This document shows positions 8,200 to 15,240 of a stretch of DNA of 64,000 nt, piece by piece (the stretch's first letter is position 1; each line of letters begins with the position of its first letter). The stretch covers positions 78,407-142,406 of the forward strand of contig JAHHHQ010000051.1 of NCBI GenBank assembly GCA_019359285.1, given 5' to 3'. Under the pieces are notes generated by a model. That model did no database searches and had not been told where the DNA came from. It was given only the letters and a program-made list of their open reading frames with translations. The stretch is from Nodosilinea sp. WJT8-NPBG4. GTDB taxonomy: Bacteria; Cyanobacteriota; Cyanobacteriia; Phormidesmidales; Phormidesmidaceae. The translations under genes and the position numbers were made by a program.

Positions 8200-8311
8200 T
8201 GGGCGGCGGGTGGATGAGTCAATTTTGGATTGAGGATTTTGGTGGGTTTTTCTAGCTCCCCTCTCCTCCCTGGGAGAGGGGCTGGGGGTGAGGGCAGGGG
8301 ATCTGGGCGTT
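8200..8311. repeat. dispersed CCCCTCTC...GAGAGGGG repeat between sufD and sufS
   Basis: CCCCTCTCC (8258-8266) pairs with GGGAGAGGGG (8272-8281), followed by GCTGGGGGTGAGGG. The same element recurs at 10613-10646. The purine-rich stretch on the sufS side (gaggggtgaggggtggatg) resembles sequence at 40165-40205. It lies within the probable suf transcript and would form a hairpin there. Confidence 0.7.
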
Positions 8312-9634
8312 TTACGTCCACTGAGAGATCAGATCGGCAAGGCGCGATCGCAGCGTCTCAACCGTTATCTTGTCTAAAATCTCCATAGCAAAAGCATAGA
8401 TCAGCAATCGCTGGGCTTGGGGAGCGCTGATGCCGCGACTTTGCAGGTAAAAAATCTCGTCCGACTGAAGCTGGCTTACCGTTGCGCCGTGGGCGCACTT
8501 GACGTTGTCGGCCACGATTTCGAGCTGGGGTTTGGTATCTACCCGAGCGGTATCCGACAGGAGCAGGTTGCGGTTGAGCTGGCGAGCATTGGTGAGCTGG
8601 GCTTTTTGGGCGACAGCCACGCGGCCGTTAAACACGCTGTGAGCTTTGCCATCCACAATCGCCTTGTGCTCCTGCTCCACAATCCCGTGGGGATGACTCA
8701 GGGCCACCAGGCTGTGGGTGTCAGCGTGCTGGGTGGCAGAGATCGCCCCCAACCCGTAGATCTTGGTGGTGGTTTGTTCGCCGGCTTGGTAGATCTCCCA
8801 GTTGTGGCGGGCCAATTTGGCCCCAAACCCGGCAGCAACCCCGATGTACTGGCTATCGCGGGCTTGGGTGACTACTGTCTTGCCAATGTGAAAGGTGCCT
8901 GCGCCCTCGCGCTCGATGCGGCTATGGGTAATCTGGGCGTTGGCATCGAGCCACAGCTCAGTGACGGCATTGGTGAAGTGAGTTGCCGTTGAGTTACCCC
9001 AATAATCTTCTACCAGGGTGAGGGCACTACCCGACTCAGCCACCACCAAGCAGCGGGGCTGAACAAATAGGGGATTATCCTGGGCCTGAGACACATAGAT
9101 AATTTGAATCGGGGTTTCAACCACCTGGTTGCGAGGCAGCCAAACCACCACGGCATCCGCAAAGCCCACGGTGTTTAGGGCCGTAAACACTTCGTGGTTG
9201 CCGCTAGCTTGGGCAAGGCGGTCGGCCAGTTGGCTGTGGAGTTCGGGGCGATCGCCCAGCGAACCAACAATTGCCCCCTCTGGCAAGCCATTGAGTTGAG
9301 ACAGCTCGCGACTGACTCGTCCGTTGACGACCACCACCTGAGCGCCAGCGGTTTCTGACAGGCGCAGCTCAGCGATATCGGCCTCAGTGACCGAAGACTC
9401 TCCAGCGGCGGCGAAGTCGATGGCTAGCATGGCCGACAGGTCAGTGAAGCGCCAGTCTTCCTGTCGAATCGAGGGAAAGGTTTGCTCGTTGAGGAAGGAG
9501 GCAGCGCGCGATCGCACCTCTGCCAGAGCCAAGCTCTCAGGCACAGCCGCTTGGGCGGTCTGCACCAGCCCCTTCAGGTAAGCATCACGCTGGTCAGCCG
9601 TTCTTAGCACGCTCACATCAGACACAGTTGCCAT
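8312..9634 (-). CDS. sufD: Fe-S assembly scaffold component SufD
   Basis: 440 residues from the ATG at 9634. It forms the SufB-SufC2-SufD complex on which Fe-S clusters are built. The family pattern is visible: an N-terminal helical part with 'FPSIRQEDWRFTDLSAML', then a beta-helix region with the C-terminal block KCAHGATVSQLQSDEIFYLQSRGISAPQAQRLLIYAFAMEIL, which contains the conserved Cys-Ala-His. The start is chosen because its A is the last base of the sufC stop (TAATG); an in-frame start 13 codons upstream would lie inside sufC. Confidence 0.93.
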   Translation of the reverse strand: MATVSDVSVLRTADQRDAYLKGLVQTAQAAVPESLALAEVRSRAASFLNEQTFPSIRQEDWRFTDLSAMLAIDFAAAGESSVTEADIAELRLSETAGAQVVVVNGRVSRELSQLNGLPEGAIVGSLGDRPELHSQLADRLAQASGNHEVFTALNTVGFADAVVVWLPRNQVVETPIQIIYVSQAQDNPLFVQPRCLVVAESGSALTLVEDYWGNSTATHFTNAVTELWLDANAQITHSRIEREGAGTFHIGKTVVTQARDSQYIGVAAGFGAKLARHNWEIYQAGEQTTTKIYGLGAISATQHADTHSLVALSHPHGIVEQEHKAIVDGKAHSVFNGRVAVAQKAQLTNARQLNRNLLLSDTARVDTKPQLEIVADNVKCAHGATVSQLQSDEIFYLQSRGISAPQAQRLLIYAFAMEILDKITVETLRSRLADLISQWT

Positions 9635-10422
9635 TACGCCGTCACCCCCGCGCGAAATTCCTCCAGCACCCACTCGTAGCCGCGCGACTCTAGCTGCTTA
9701 GCCAGGTCTTTGCCGCCCGTGGTGATAATGCGACCGTCGGCCATCACATGGACGAAGTCGGGCACGATGTAGTCGAGCAGCCGCTGGTAGTGGGTAATCA
9801 GCACCACAGCGTTGTCGGCGTTGGCCAGCTGGTTTACCCCACCGGCCACGGTTTTAAGCGCGTCAATATCGAGCCCCGAATCAGTTTCATCCAAAATAGA
9901 TAGGGCCGGTTCTAGCAGCGCCATTTGCAGAATTTCGTTGCGTTTTTTCTCGCCGCCCGAGAAGCCTTCGTTGACGCTGCGATCGAGGAATGACACATCC
10001 ATCTTCACCAGATCCAGCTTTTCTTCGATCAGGTCGTCGAAGTCAAACACGTCGATTTCTTCTTCGCCCCGAGCTTTGCGGTGGGCGTTAAAGGCCACCC
10101 GCAAAAAGTCGCGGTTACTCACCCCAGGAATTTCCAGCGGGTATTGGAAGGCGAGGAAAATACCGGCAGTGGCGCGATCGTGGGGATCTAGCTCAAGAAC
10201 GTCCTGTCCTTTGAACTGGATTTCTCCAGCGGTCACTTCATAGTCGGGATGGCCCGCTAGCACCTTAGAAAAAGTGCTCTTACCCGAGCCGTTGAGACCC
10301 ATGATGGCGTGAATTTCTCCAGCCCGCACCTCTAGGTTGAGGCCTTTGAGAATTTCAGTACCGTCTACGGTAGCGCGGAGGTCGCGCACCGAGAGAATGA
10401 TTTCGCTGTTGTCGTTAATCAT
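9634..10422 (-). CDS. sufC: Fe-S assembly ATPase SufC
   Basis: 262 residues. ABC-type ATPase: Walker A GLNGSGKST (42-50), Q-loop in FLAFQYPLEIPGV, signature FSGGEKKRNEI (the SufC form of LSGGQ), Walker B LSILDETDSGLD, and switch His in VVLITHYQRLL. It drives the shape changes of SufBCD. The ATG at 10422 has AAGGA five bases upstream; the open frame reaches further but that stretch is made of the repeat at 10434-10456. It overlaps sufD by one base. Confidence 0.95.
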   Translation of the reverse strand: MINDNSEIILSVRDLRATVDGTEILKGLNLEVRAGEIHAIMGLNGSGKSTFSKVLAGHPDYEVTAGEIQFKGQDVLELDPHDRATAGIFLAFQYPLEIPGVSNRDFLRVAFNAHRKARGEEEIDVFDFDDLIEEKLDLVKMDVSFLDRSVNEGFSGGEKKRNEILQMALLEPALSILDETDSGLDIDALKTVAGGVNQLANADNAVVLITHYQRLLDYIVPDFVHVMADGRIITTGGKDLAKQLESRGYEWVLEEFRAGVTA

Positions 10423-10433
10423 GGTTCCTTTCC

Positions 10434-10456
10434 CGTAGGGTGGGCACCGCCCACCA
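10434..10456. repeat. palindromic GTAGGGTGGGC repeat, copy 1
   Basis: GTAGGGTGGGCACCGCCCAC followed by CATGC, a self-complementary dispersed element between sufB and sufC. Further copies are at 10491-10513, 10576-10597 and 40244-40266. Confidence 0.75.
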
Positions 10457-10490
10457 TGCTCCTGCGCGATGAATTTTGTTTTTTGTCTTC

Positions 10491-10513
10491 GTAGGGTGGG
10501 CATTGCCCACCAT
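10491..10513. repeat. palindromic GTAGGGTGGGC repeat, copy 2
   Basis: GTAGGGTGGGCATTGCCCAC at 10491-10510, same orientation as copy 1. It is likely to form a hairpin in the suf mRNA. Confidence 0.75.
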
Positions 10514-10575
10514 CCACCTCTATCAATGTTGGAGATTCTCTATTGGTGAACTTCCCACTTGTAGAGATTCTCAAG

Positions 10576-10597
10576 TGGTGGGCAATGCCCACCCTAC
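10576..10597. repeat. palindromic GTAGGGTGGGC repeat, copy 3 (inverted)
   Basis: GGTGGGCAATGCCCACCCTA, the reverse complement of copy 2. Copies 2 and 3 therefore flank about 60 nt as an inverted pair, giving a possible long stem in the 257-nt sufB-sufC spacer. Confidence 0.75.
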
Positions 10598-10612
10598 TGA
10601 GATTTCCGGCTC

Positions 10613-10646
10613 TCCTCTCCCGCAGGGAGAGGGGCTGGAGGTGAGC
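10613..10646. repeat. dispersed CTCTCC...GGAGAGGGG repeat, second copy
   Basis: CTCCTCTCCC and GGGAGAGGGG form a hairpin followed by CTGGAGGTGAG. It is the counterpart of the element at 8258-8300, so the sufB-sufC spacer carries two unrelated types of dispersed repeat. Confidence 0.65.
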
Positions 10647-10679
10647 GAGACAACCCATCCACTCCCAACCCCTATCCAT

Positions 10680-12119
10680 CTACCCCACTGAGTTCTCTAG
10701 CTTCAGCGCCAGCAGCTTGTCCGCCTCGGCGGCAAACTCCATGGGCAGCTTGTTAAACACATCGCGGCAAAAGCCACTGATGATCATCGACACCGCATCT
10801 TCCGGCGAAATGCCCCGCTGAGCAAAGTAGAAGAGCTGGTCTTCCCCAATCTTGGAGGTCGAGGCTTCGTGCTCGACCTGAGCCGTGCTGTTCTGCACCT
10901 GGATATAGGGGAAAGTATTGGCGCTGGAAGTATCGCCAATCAGCATCGAGTCACACTGGGAGTAATTGCGTGCCCCGGTGGCTTTCGGCCCAATCTTCAC
11001 CAGGCCCCGGTAGCTATTCTTTGAGTTCGCCGCCGAAATGCCCTTAGAAATAATGGTGCTGCGAGTGTTTTTGCCCACGTGCACCATTTTGGTGCCGGTG
11101 TCGGCCTGCTGCATGTTGTTGGTCAGCGCCACCGAGTAGAACTCACCCACGGAGTTGTCGCCCACGAGCACGCAGCTGGGGTATTTCCAGGTGATAGCCG
11201 AGCCGGTCTCAACCTGGGTCCAGGAGATTTTAGAGTTTTTGCCGGCGCAGAGGCCGCGCTTGGTGACGAAGTTGTAAATACCGCCCTTGCCGTTTTCGTC
11301 GCCCGCGTACCAGTTCTGCACCGTGGAGTAGTTGATGCTGGCATCATCCATAGCCACCAATTCGACGATCGCAGCGTGGAGCTGGTTGCTGTCATACATG
11401 GGAGCTGTGCAGCCCTCCAGGTAGGTCACTGAGCTGCCCGCTTCGGCCACAATCAGCGTGCGCTCAAACTGACCCGAGTCGCCATTGTTGATGCGGAAGT
11501 AGGTCGACAAATCCATCGGACACTGGGTGTCTTTGGGAATATAGACGAAGGAGCCGTCACTAAACACCGCCGAGTTCAGCGCCGCAAAGTAGTTGTCGCC
11601 GACGGGAATGACGGTACCCAGGTATTTCTCGATCAGGTCGGGGTGTTCTTGCAGCGCTTCGGAGATCGAGCAGAAGATGACGCCCGACTCGGCCAGCTTT
11701 TCTTTGAAGGTGGTAGCCACCGACACACTGTCAAAGATGGCATCGACGGCCACGTTGGCCAACCGCTTTTGCTCCGAAAGGGGAATGCCCAGCTTCTCGA
11801 AAGTCTCGAGCAGAGTGGGGTCTACTTCGTCCAGACTGCCGAGTTTTTTGGGCTGGGTCTTGGGGGCCGAGTAGTAAACGATGTTTTGGTAATCGATGGG
11901 CGGATACTTGACGTTGGGCCAAGCAGGCTCTTTCATCGTCAGCCACTTGCGGTAGGCCTTCAGCCGATACTCCAGCATGAAGGCTGGCTCGTTCTTTTTG
12001 GCTGAGATCATGCGCACCACGTCTTCGCTGAGGCCGCGAGGAATGGCGTCGGCCTCAATGTCGGTAGTGAAGCCGTACTTATAGGGTTGGCTAACAAGGG
12101 TTTGAACGGAAGCACTCAT
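10680..12119 (-). CDS. sufB: Fe-S assembly scaffold protein SufB
   Basis: 479 residues, typical length. The core scaffold of the SUF system, where Fe-S clusters form at the SufB-SufD interface. Recognisable blocks are KYGFTTDIEADAIPRGLSEDVVRMIS near the N-terminus, CPMDLSTYFRIN, YLEGCTAPMYDSNQLHAAIVEL and the C-terminal EHEASTSKIGEDQLFYFAQRGISPEDAVSMIISGFCRDVFNKLPMEFAAE with the catalytic region. It follows ftrC by 66 nt and precedes sufC by 257 nt. Conservation is strong throughout and nothing is missing. Confidence 0.95.
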   Translation of the reverse strand: MSASVQTLVSQPYKYGFTTDIEADAIPRGLSEDVVRMISAKKNEPAFMLEYRLKAYRKWLTMKEPAWPNVKYPPIDYQNIVYYSAPKTQPKKLGSLDEVDPTLLETFEKLGIPLSEQKRLANVAVDAIFDSVSVATTFKEKLAESGVIFCSISEALQEHPDLIEKYLGTVIPVGDNYFAALNSAVFSDGSFVYIPKDTQCPMDLSTYFRINNGDSGQFERTLIVAEAGSSVTYLEGCTAPMYDSNQLHAAIVELVAMDDASINYSTVQNWYAGDENGKGGIYNFVTKRGLCAGKNSKISWTQVETGSAITWKYPSCVLVGDNSVGEFYSVALTNNMQQADTGTKMVHVGKNTRSTIISKGISAANSKNSYRGLVKIGPKATGARNYSQCDSMLIGDTSSANTFPYIQVQNSTAQVEHEASTSKIGEDQLFYFAQRGISPEDAVSMIISGFCRDVFNKLPMEFAAEADKLLALKLENSVG

Positions 12120-12185
12120 GACGCGACTCTGTAAACGGGCTGCACAATCGGGGTTAAACAGGAATCTGGCAGGACGGGCAGAAGC

Positions 12186-12545
12186 CTAGAATTTGTTGGT
12201 TTCGGCACGGATAGTCTCAAAGGTAATGTCTTGCTGCTCACCCGCGAAGGGGTTATCGGGCGTGAGAAAGAGCATGCAGTGGCACTCTTTGCGCTCCTGC
12301 ATGGGGATGCAAGGGCAATTCCAGTAAATGGCTTTAACCTCAGCCCCTTTGTCTTCGTAATGGCGACAGGGACACAGGGGTGCACCGAGGTCATCTTTGT
12401 GTTTGGCTAGACCTTCAAGCACCACCGCAGTCACGCCAGCATCGGAGCAGAAGTAGGTGCCGGTGCGCTTGGCGTAGCTCTGGGCAAAGTTGCGCATGAG
12501 CTCTAGGTTCTTGTCGGTGGCCTGGTTGGGTTTGAGGTCAGTCAT
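12186..12545 (-). CDS. ftrC: ferredoxin-thioredoxin reductase catalytic chain
   Basis: 119 residues. This subunit carries a [4Fe-4S] cluster next to a redox-active disulfide and passes electrons from photosynthetic ferredoxin to thioredoxin. The cysteine pattern is exactly that of the family: Cys58-Pro-Cys60, x16, Cys77-Pro-Cys79, x8, Cys88-His-Cys90, with a further Cys33. It is placed directly upstream of sufB on the same strand, with the SufR operators upstream of its own start. This suggests that it is the first gene of a SufR-controlled ftrC-sufBCDS unit (inference). The variable chain FtrV is not in the window. Confidence 0.93.
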   Translation of the reverse strand: MTDLKPNQATDKNLELMRNFAQSYAKRTGTYFCSDAGVTAVVLEGLAKHKDDLGAPLCPCRHYEDKGAEVKAIYWNCPCIPMQERKECHCMLFLTPDNPFAGEQQDITFETIRAETNKF

Positions 12546-12592
12546 TACGGGATTGGTACGCTACACAGCCCAATAATTTTATACAATTAAAG

Positions 12593-12606
12593 CAACTTTT
12601 AAGTTG
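12593..12606. promoter_or_regulatory. SufR operator site 1 (CAAC-N6-GTTG)
   Basis: CAACTTTTAAGTTG is a perfect match to the CAAC-N6-GTTG palindrome reported as the SufR binding site in Synechocystis. It lies 48 nt upstream of the ftrC start and 140 nt upstream of sufR, in the divergent promoter region. Confidence 0.85.
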
Positions 12607-12632
12607 TCTAACTGAATCTTAGACTAGTTTAA

Positions 12633-12646
12633 CAACATAAAGGTTG
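12633..12646. promoter_or_regulatory. SufR operator site 2 (CAAC-N6-GTTG)
   Basis: CAACATAAAGGTTG, a second perfect CAAC-N6-GTTG match, centred 40 nt from site 1, about four helical turns. Two sites between divergent genes are expected for autorepression of sufR and control of suf. Confidence 0.85.
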
Positions 12647-12746
12647 TCAAAGTAGATTATCGTCCGATGGACTGGGATAACCTGGTCTGGGTAGGTATAG
12701 TCTCCTGTGACTATGTCCTCTATAAGTCTTACTGTGGGCCAACGCC

Positions 12747-13418
12747 ATGACCTCTGTGCAGCAACCCTCTACCTCTACAAAAGACGACATTTTGATGTAC
12801 CTGCTCAGGCAGGGCGAAGCGACAGCCCATGATCTAGCAGAGCACTTTGAGGTGAGTGCCCAGGCTATTCGTCGCCATCTAAAGGATTTAGAAGCGGAAG
12901 CACTGATTGAGCACCGAGCGGTGCAGGAGGGCATGGGGCGACCCAACCACCTATATCAGATCAGCGCTAAGGGGCGCGATCGCTACCCTGCTAAGTACGA
13001 TGAATTTGCGATTTCTCTGCTCGATACCCTAGCCGCCACCATGGGCCAAGAGCAGGTGGGCACCATGCTGCGCAAACAGTGGGAGCGCAAGGCTTTGGAG
13101 TATCGCGATCGCATCGGCACCGGCAGCTTAGGCGAACGGGTGGCTCGACTGGTGCAGATTCGCCAGGCCGAGGGCTACATGTCCGAGTGGCACGAGGTCA
13201 GCGACGGCGATGTTCGCCAGACCGGCCCTGGCTACATCATCACCGAATATAACTGCGCTATTTCCCACATTGCGGAGTCGTTCCCCAGCGTTTGCGGCCA
13301 CGAGCTAGAGATGTTTCAGGTGGCGCTGACCAATTGCACGGTGCAGCGCACTCACTGGTTGGTGAGGGGTGAGCATCGCTGCGGCTACCTAGTGCAGGGG
13401 CGCGATCAGGAGATTTGA
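12747..13418 (+). CDS. sufR: Fe-S-sensing transcriptional repressor SufR
   Basis: 223 residues. The N-terminal winged helix-turn-helix is TAHDLAEHFEVSAQAIRRHLKDLEAEALIEHR (about 26-57). The C-terminal part has Cys170, Cys183, Cys197 and Cys212 spaced CX12CX13CX14C, the arrangement that holds a [4Fe-4S] cluster in SufR. With the cluster it represses the sufBCDS genes and itself; cluster loss under iron limitation or oxidative stress relieves this. It is divergent from ftrC-suf, with two operators in between. Confidence 0.95.
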   Translation: MTSVQQPSTSTKDDILMYLLRQGEATAHDLAEHFEVSAQAIRRHLKDLEAEALIEHRAVQEGMGRPNHLYQISAKGRDRYPAKYDEFAISLLDTLAATMGQEQVGTMLRKQWERKALEYRDRIGTGSLGERVARLVQIRQAEGYMSEWHEVSDGDVRQTGPGYIITEYNCAISHIAESFPSVCGHELEMFQVALTNCTVQRTHWLVRGEHRCGYLVQGRDQEI

Positions 13419-13955
13419 GCCGTACCAGATTCAAAGCGGAGCCTTATTCCGTAAAGCTGAAGTCTCATGGGGTTGGCCTCCATCATTTTTGCTAGCCTTT
13501 TTGCACAGAGCCGGTGCCTTGAGCTTTCACCTCGATTTCTGACCAAGAATGTTGGCGAGCTGTGGTTGGCCGAAAACGTCATTGGCACCCCGATCTTCCT
13601 GGCCTTGGTAAGCACCGTCAGCGGGCAGTACGCCGTAGATCGGAGGGTAAATTATCGCGACCTGCTGTGTGCGGCGGGCTATCCAATGAGACCTGGTTTG
13701 GCAGTTTGAGATCTAGAAGCATCCAAAGTTCTGCCCGAAACGTAGATCTAGGACAACCCTCTCCAAATAAAAGCGGCGGCTAGGAATGCCCTAGCCGCCG
13801 CTTTTCTCTTTTTTCCTGGGCTTTTGCCAACCTCAGTAGGGTCTGACACTATGTAATGTATGGCGACCACCGCGCTTAGGAGAGTCCCTGACCCTGACAA
13901 AGCCTGAGGTACGCGATCGCTATAGTTGTCCTTTAATATTTTCCCGCCTTGAACC
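13419..13955. other. intergenic region, 537 nt, with strong terminator
   Basis: No convincing protein gene. The plus-strand frame at 13467-13709 (80 residues) lacks family features and a ribosome binding site. The long terminator at 13769-13805 lies 350 nt past sufR, farther than expected for sufR alone, so a small RNA ending there is possible. Confidence 0.45.
13769..13805 (+). terminator. strong rho-independent-type hairpin
   Basis: AAAAGCGGCGGCTAGG and CCTAGCCGCCGCTTTT pair over 16 bp around the loop AATGC. On the plus strand CTTTTCTCTTTTTT follows; on the minus strand TTTTATTT follows, so it may work both ways. Confidence 0.8.
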
Positions 13956-14222
13956 ATGCTTGACCAATCGCTCCAATTTCTCACCCCAGAAGAATCGGCG
14001 GAAGTCGACAAGGCACTGCTGTCATCTCCCGAAAAATTTTTAGCTCGGCTCACCATCTCTACCAGCAAGCTGCTGCGAGTCATTGCCGCCGATACCGATA
14101 CCCCGATCGAAGCCCTAACCGCCGTGCAGATTGTCCAGTGGTTTGAAAAAGACGCCAAGCTCAAGCGCGAGCAGGGGGTCAATGCGTCGGTGTTGAAGTG
14201 GGATGCGGAGAATTTGGGGTGA
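13956..14222 (+). CDS. small conserved cyanobacterial protein, function unknown
   Basis: 88 residues: MLDQSLQFLTPEESAEVDKALL, then a helical acidic/basic sequence with LTISTSKLLRVIAADTDTPIEALTAVQIVQWFEKDAK. It is soluble and helical with no cysteines, signal peptide or known motif. The composition is like that of the core genes and the reading frame is clean, so I take it as real. It resembles short proteins annotated as hypothetical in related cyanobacteria, often near vipp1. The role is unknown. Confidence 0.6.
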   Translation: MLDQSLQFLTPEESAEVDKALLSSPEKFLARLTISTSKLLRVIAADTDTPIEALTAVQIVQWFEKDAKLKREQGVNASVLKWDAENLG

Positions 14223-14300
14223 GGGAGATGGGGAAGATAAGGGAGATGTCTCACTTCCTCATCTTCCCTATCCTCCTCACCTTCTCTATCCTCCCGTCTG
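14222..14300. repeat. purine/pyrimidine-rich imperfect inverted repeat
   Basis: A run of gggagatggggaagataag-type purine repeats is followed by a pyrimidine counterpart (catcttccctatcctcctc). The same type occurs at 21533-21580 and 60258-60395. Confidence 0.6.
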
Positions 14301-14373
14301 CCCGATCCCCTCTCACTTTCTGTAAACTAGGTAGAGACCATCGCAACACCATAGATTAAGGAAGCAGCACGTC

Positions 14374-15147
14374 ATGGGGTTATTTGATCGCGTTAGCCGA
14401 GTGGTTCGCTCTAACCTGAATGCGGCGGTGAGTTCGGCGGAGAATCCAGAGAAGATTCTGGAGCAGGCCATCATTGACATGCAGGAAGACCTAGTGCAAA
14501 TGCGCCAGGCGGTGGCAGGCGCGATCGCCAGCCAGAAGCGGGTGCAGCAGCAGTATGAGCGGGCCAGCAGTGAGGCCAACACCTGGCAGCAACGGGCTCA
14601 GCTAGCCCTACAAAAGGGCGATGACGAACTGGCTAAACAGGCGCTGCTGCGCAAGAAAACCCAGGCTGAAACGGCCATTGCCCTCAAGACTCAGCTGGAT
14701 GGCCAGAGCGCCACCGTGGATCAGCTCAAACGCAATTTGATTGGCTTAGAGAGCAAGCTATCTGAGGCCAAGACCAAGAAAGATATGCTCAAGGCCCGGG
14801 CCAGTGCCGCCAAGGCCAACGAGCAACTGCAAAACACCACCAGCAGTCTCAACACTGGCAGTGCCATGGCGGCCTTTGAGCGCATGGAAGAGAAGGTGCT
14901 GCAAATGGAGGCTAGATCTCAAGCAGCGGTAGAGCTGGCTGGGTCCGACTTGGAAAGCCAGTTTGCCTCCCTTGAAGCCGGTGGCGATGTCGATCTAGAG
15001 CTGGCGGCGATGAAGGCTCAGCTATCGGGGGGCACCGTAGACCAGGGGCAGTTACCCGCCGCTGAAACAGCAATCCCTGCCACCGAGTCGACGGCAGTGG
15101 ATGCCGAGCTAGAGCAACTGCGATCGCAGATTGACAAGCTTGACTAG
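14374..15147 (+). CDS. vipp1: membrane-associated ESCRT-III-like protein Vipp1 (IM30)
   Basis: 257 residues, PspA/IM30 family. MGLFDRVSRVVRSNLNAAVSSAENPEKILEQAIIDMQEDL is the amphipathic helix 0/1 region, followed by long coiled coils to about residue 200. The C-terminal extension after about residue 225 (with AELEQLRSQIDKLD) distinguishes Vipp1 from PspA, which ends near 222. Vipp1 forms rings and rods on membranes and maintains thylakoids, and is essential in most cyanobacteria. It stands alone, convergent with the GGDEF gene, with a hairpin between. Confidence 0.93.
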   Translation: MGLFDRVSRVVRSNLNAAVSSAENPEKILEQAIIDMQEDLVQMRQAVAGAIASQKRVQQQYERASSEANTWQQRAQLALQKGDDELAKQALLRKKTQAETAIALKTQLDGQSATVDQLKRNLIGLESKLSEAKTKKDMLKARASAAKANEQLQNTTSSLNTGSAMAAFERMEEKVLQMEARSQAAVELAGSDLESQFASLEAGGDVDLELAAMKAQLSGGTVDQGQLPAAETAIPATESTAVDAELEQLRSQIDKLD

Positions 15148-15162
15148 ACCTTTGGACGGGTA

Positions 15163-15205
15163 CAAGGTTTAGGGTCAAAGGCAGCCCCTTGAACCCTAAA
15201 CCTTG
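15163..15205. terminator. hairpin between convergent vipp1 and GGDEF genes
   Basis: CAAGGTTTAGGGT and ACCCTAAACCTTG pair perfectly over 13 bp. No long T-run is seen on either side, but the position between two stops suits a two-way terminator. Confidence 0.6.
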
Positions 15206-15240
15206 CACCTGCTAATTCCAATGTGATCCAGGGCAAGGGT

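Noticed and set aside
13467..13709. 80-codon frame downstream of sufR
   Set aside because: No ribosome binding site, mixed composition and no recognisable family; overlapping open frames in other phases.
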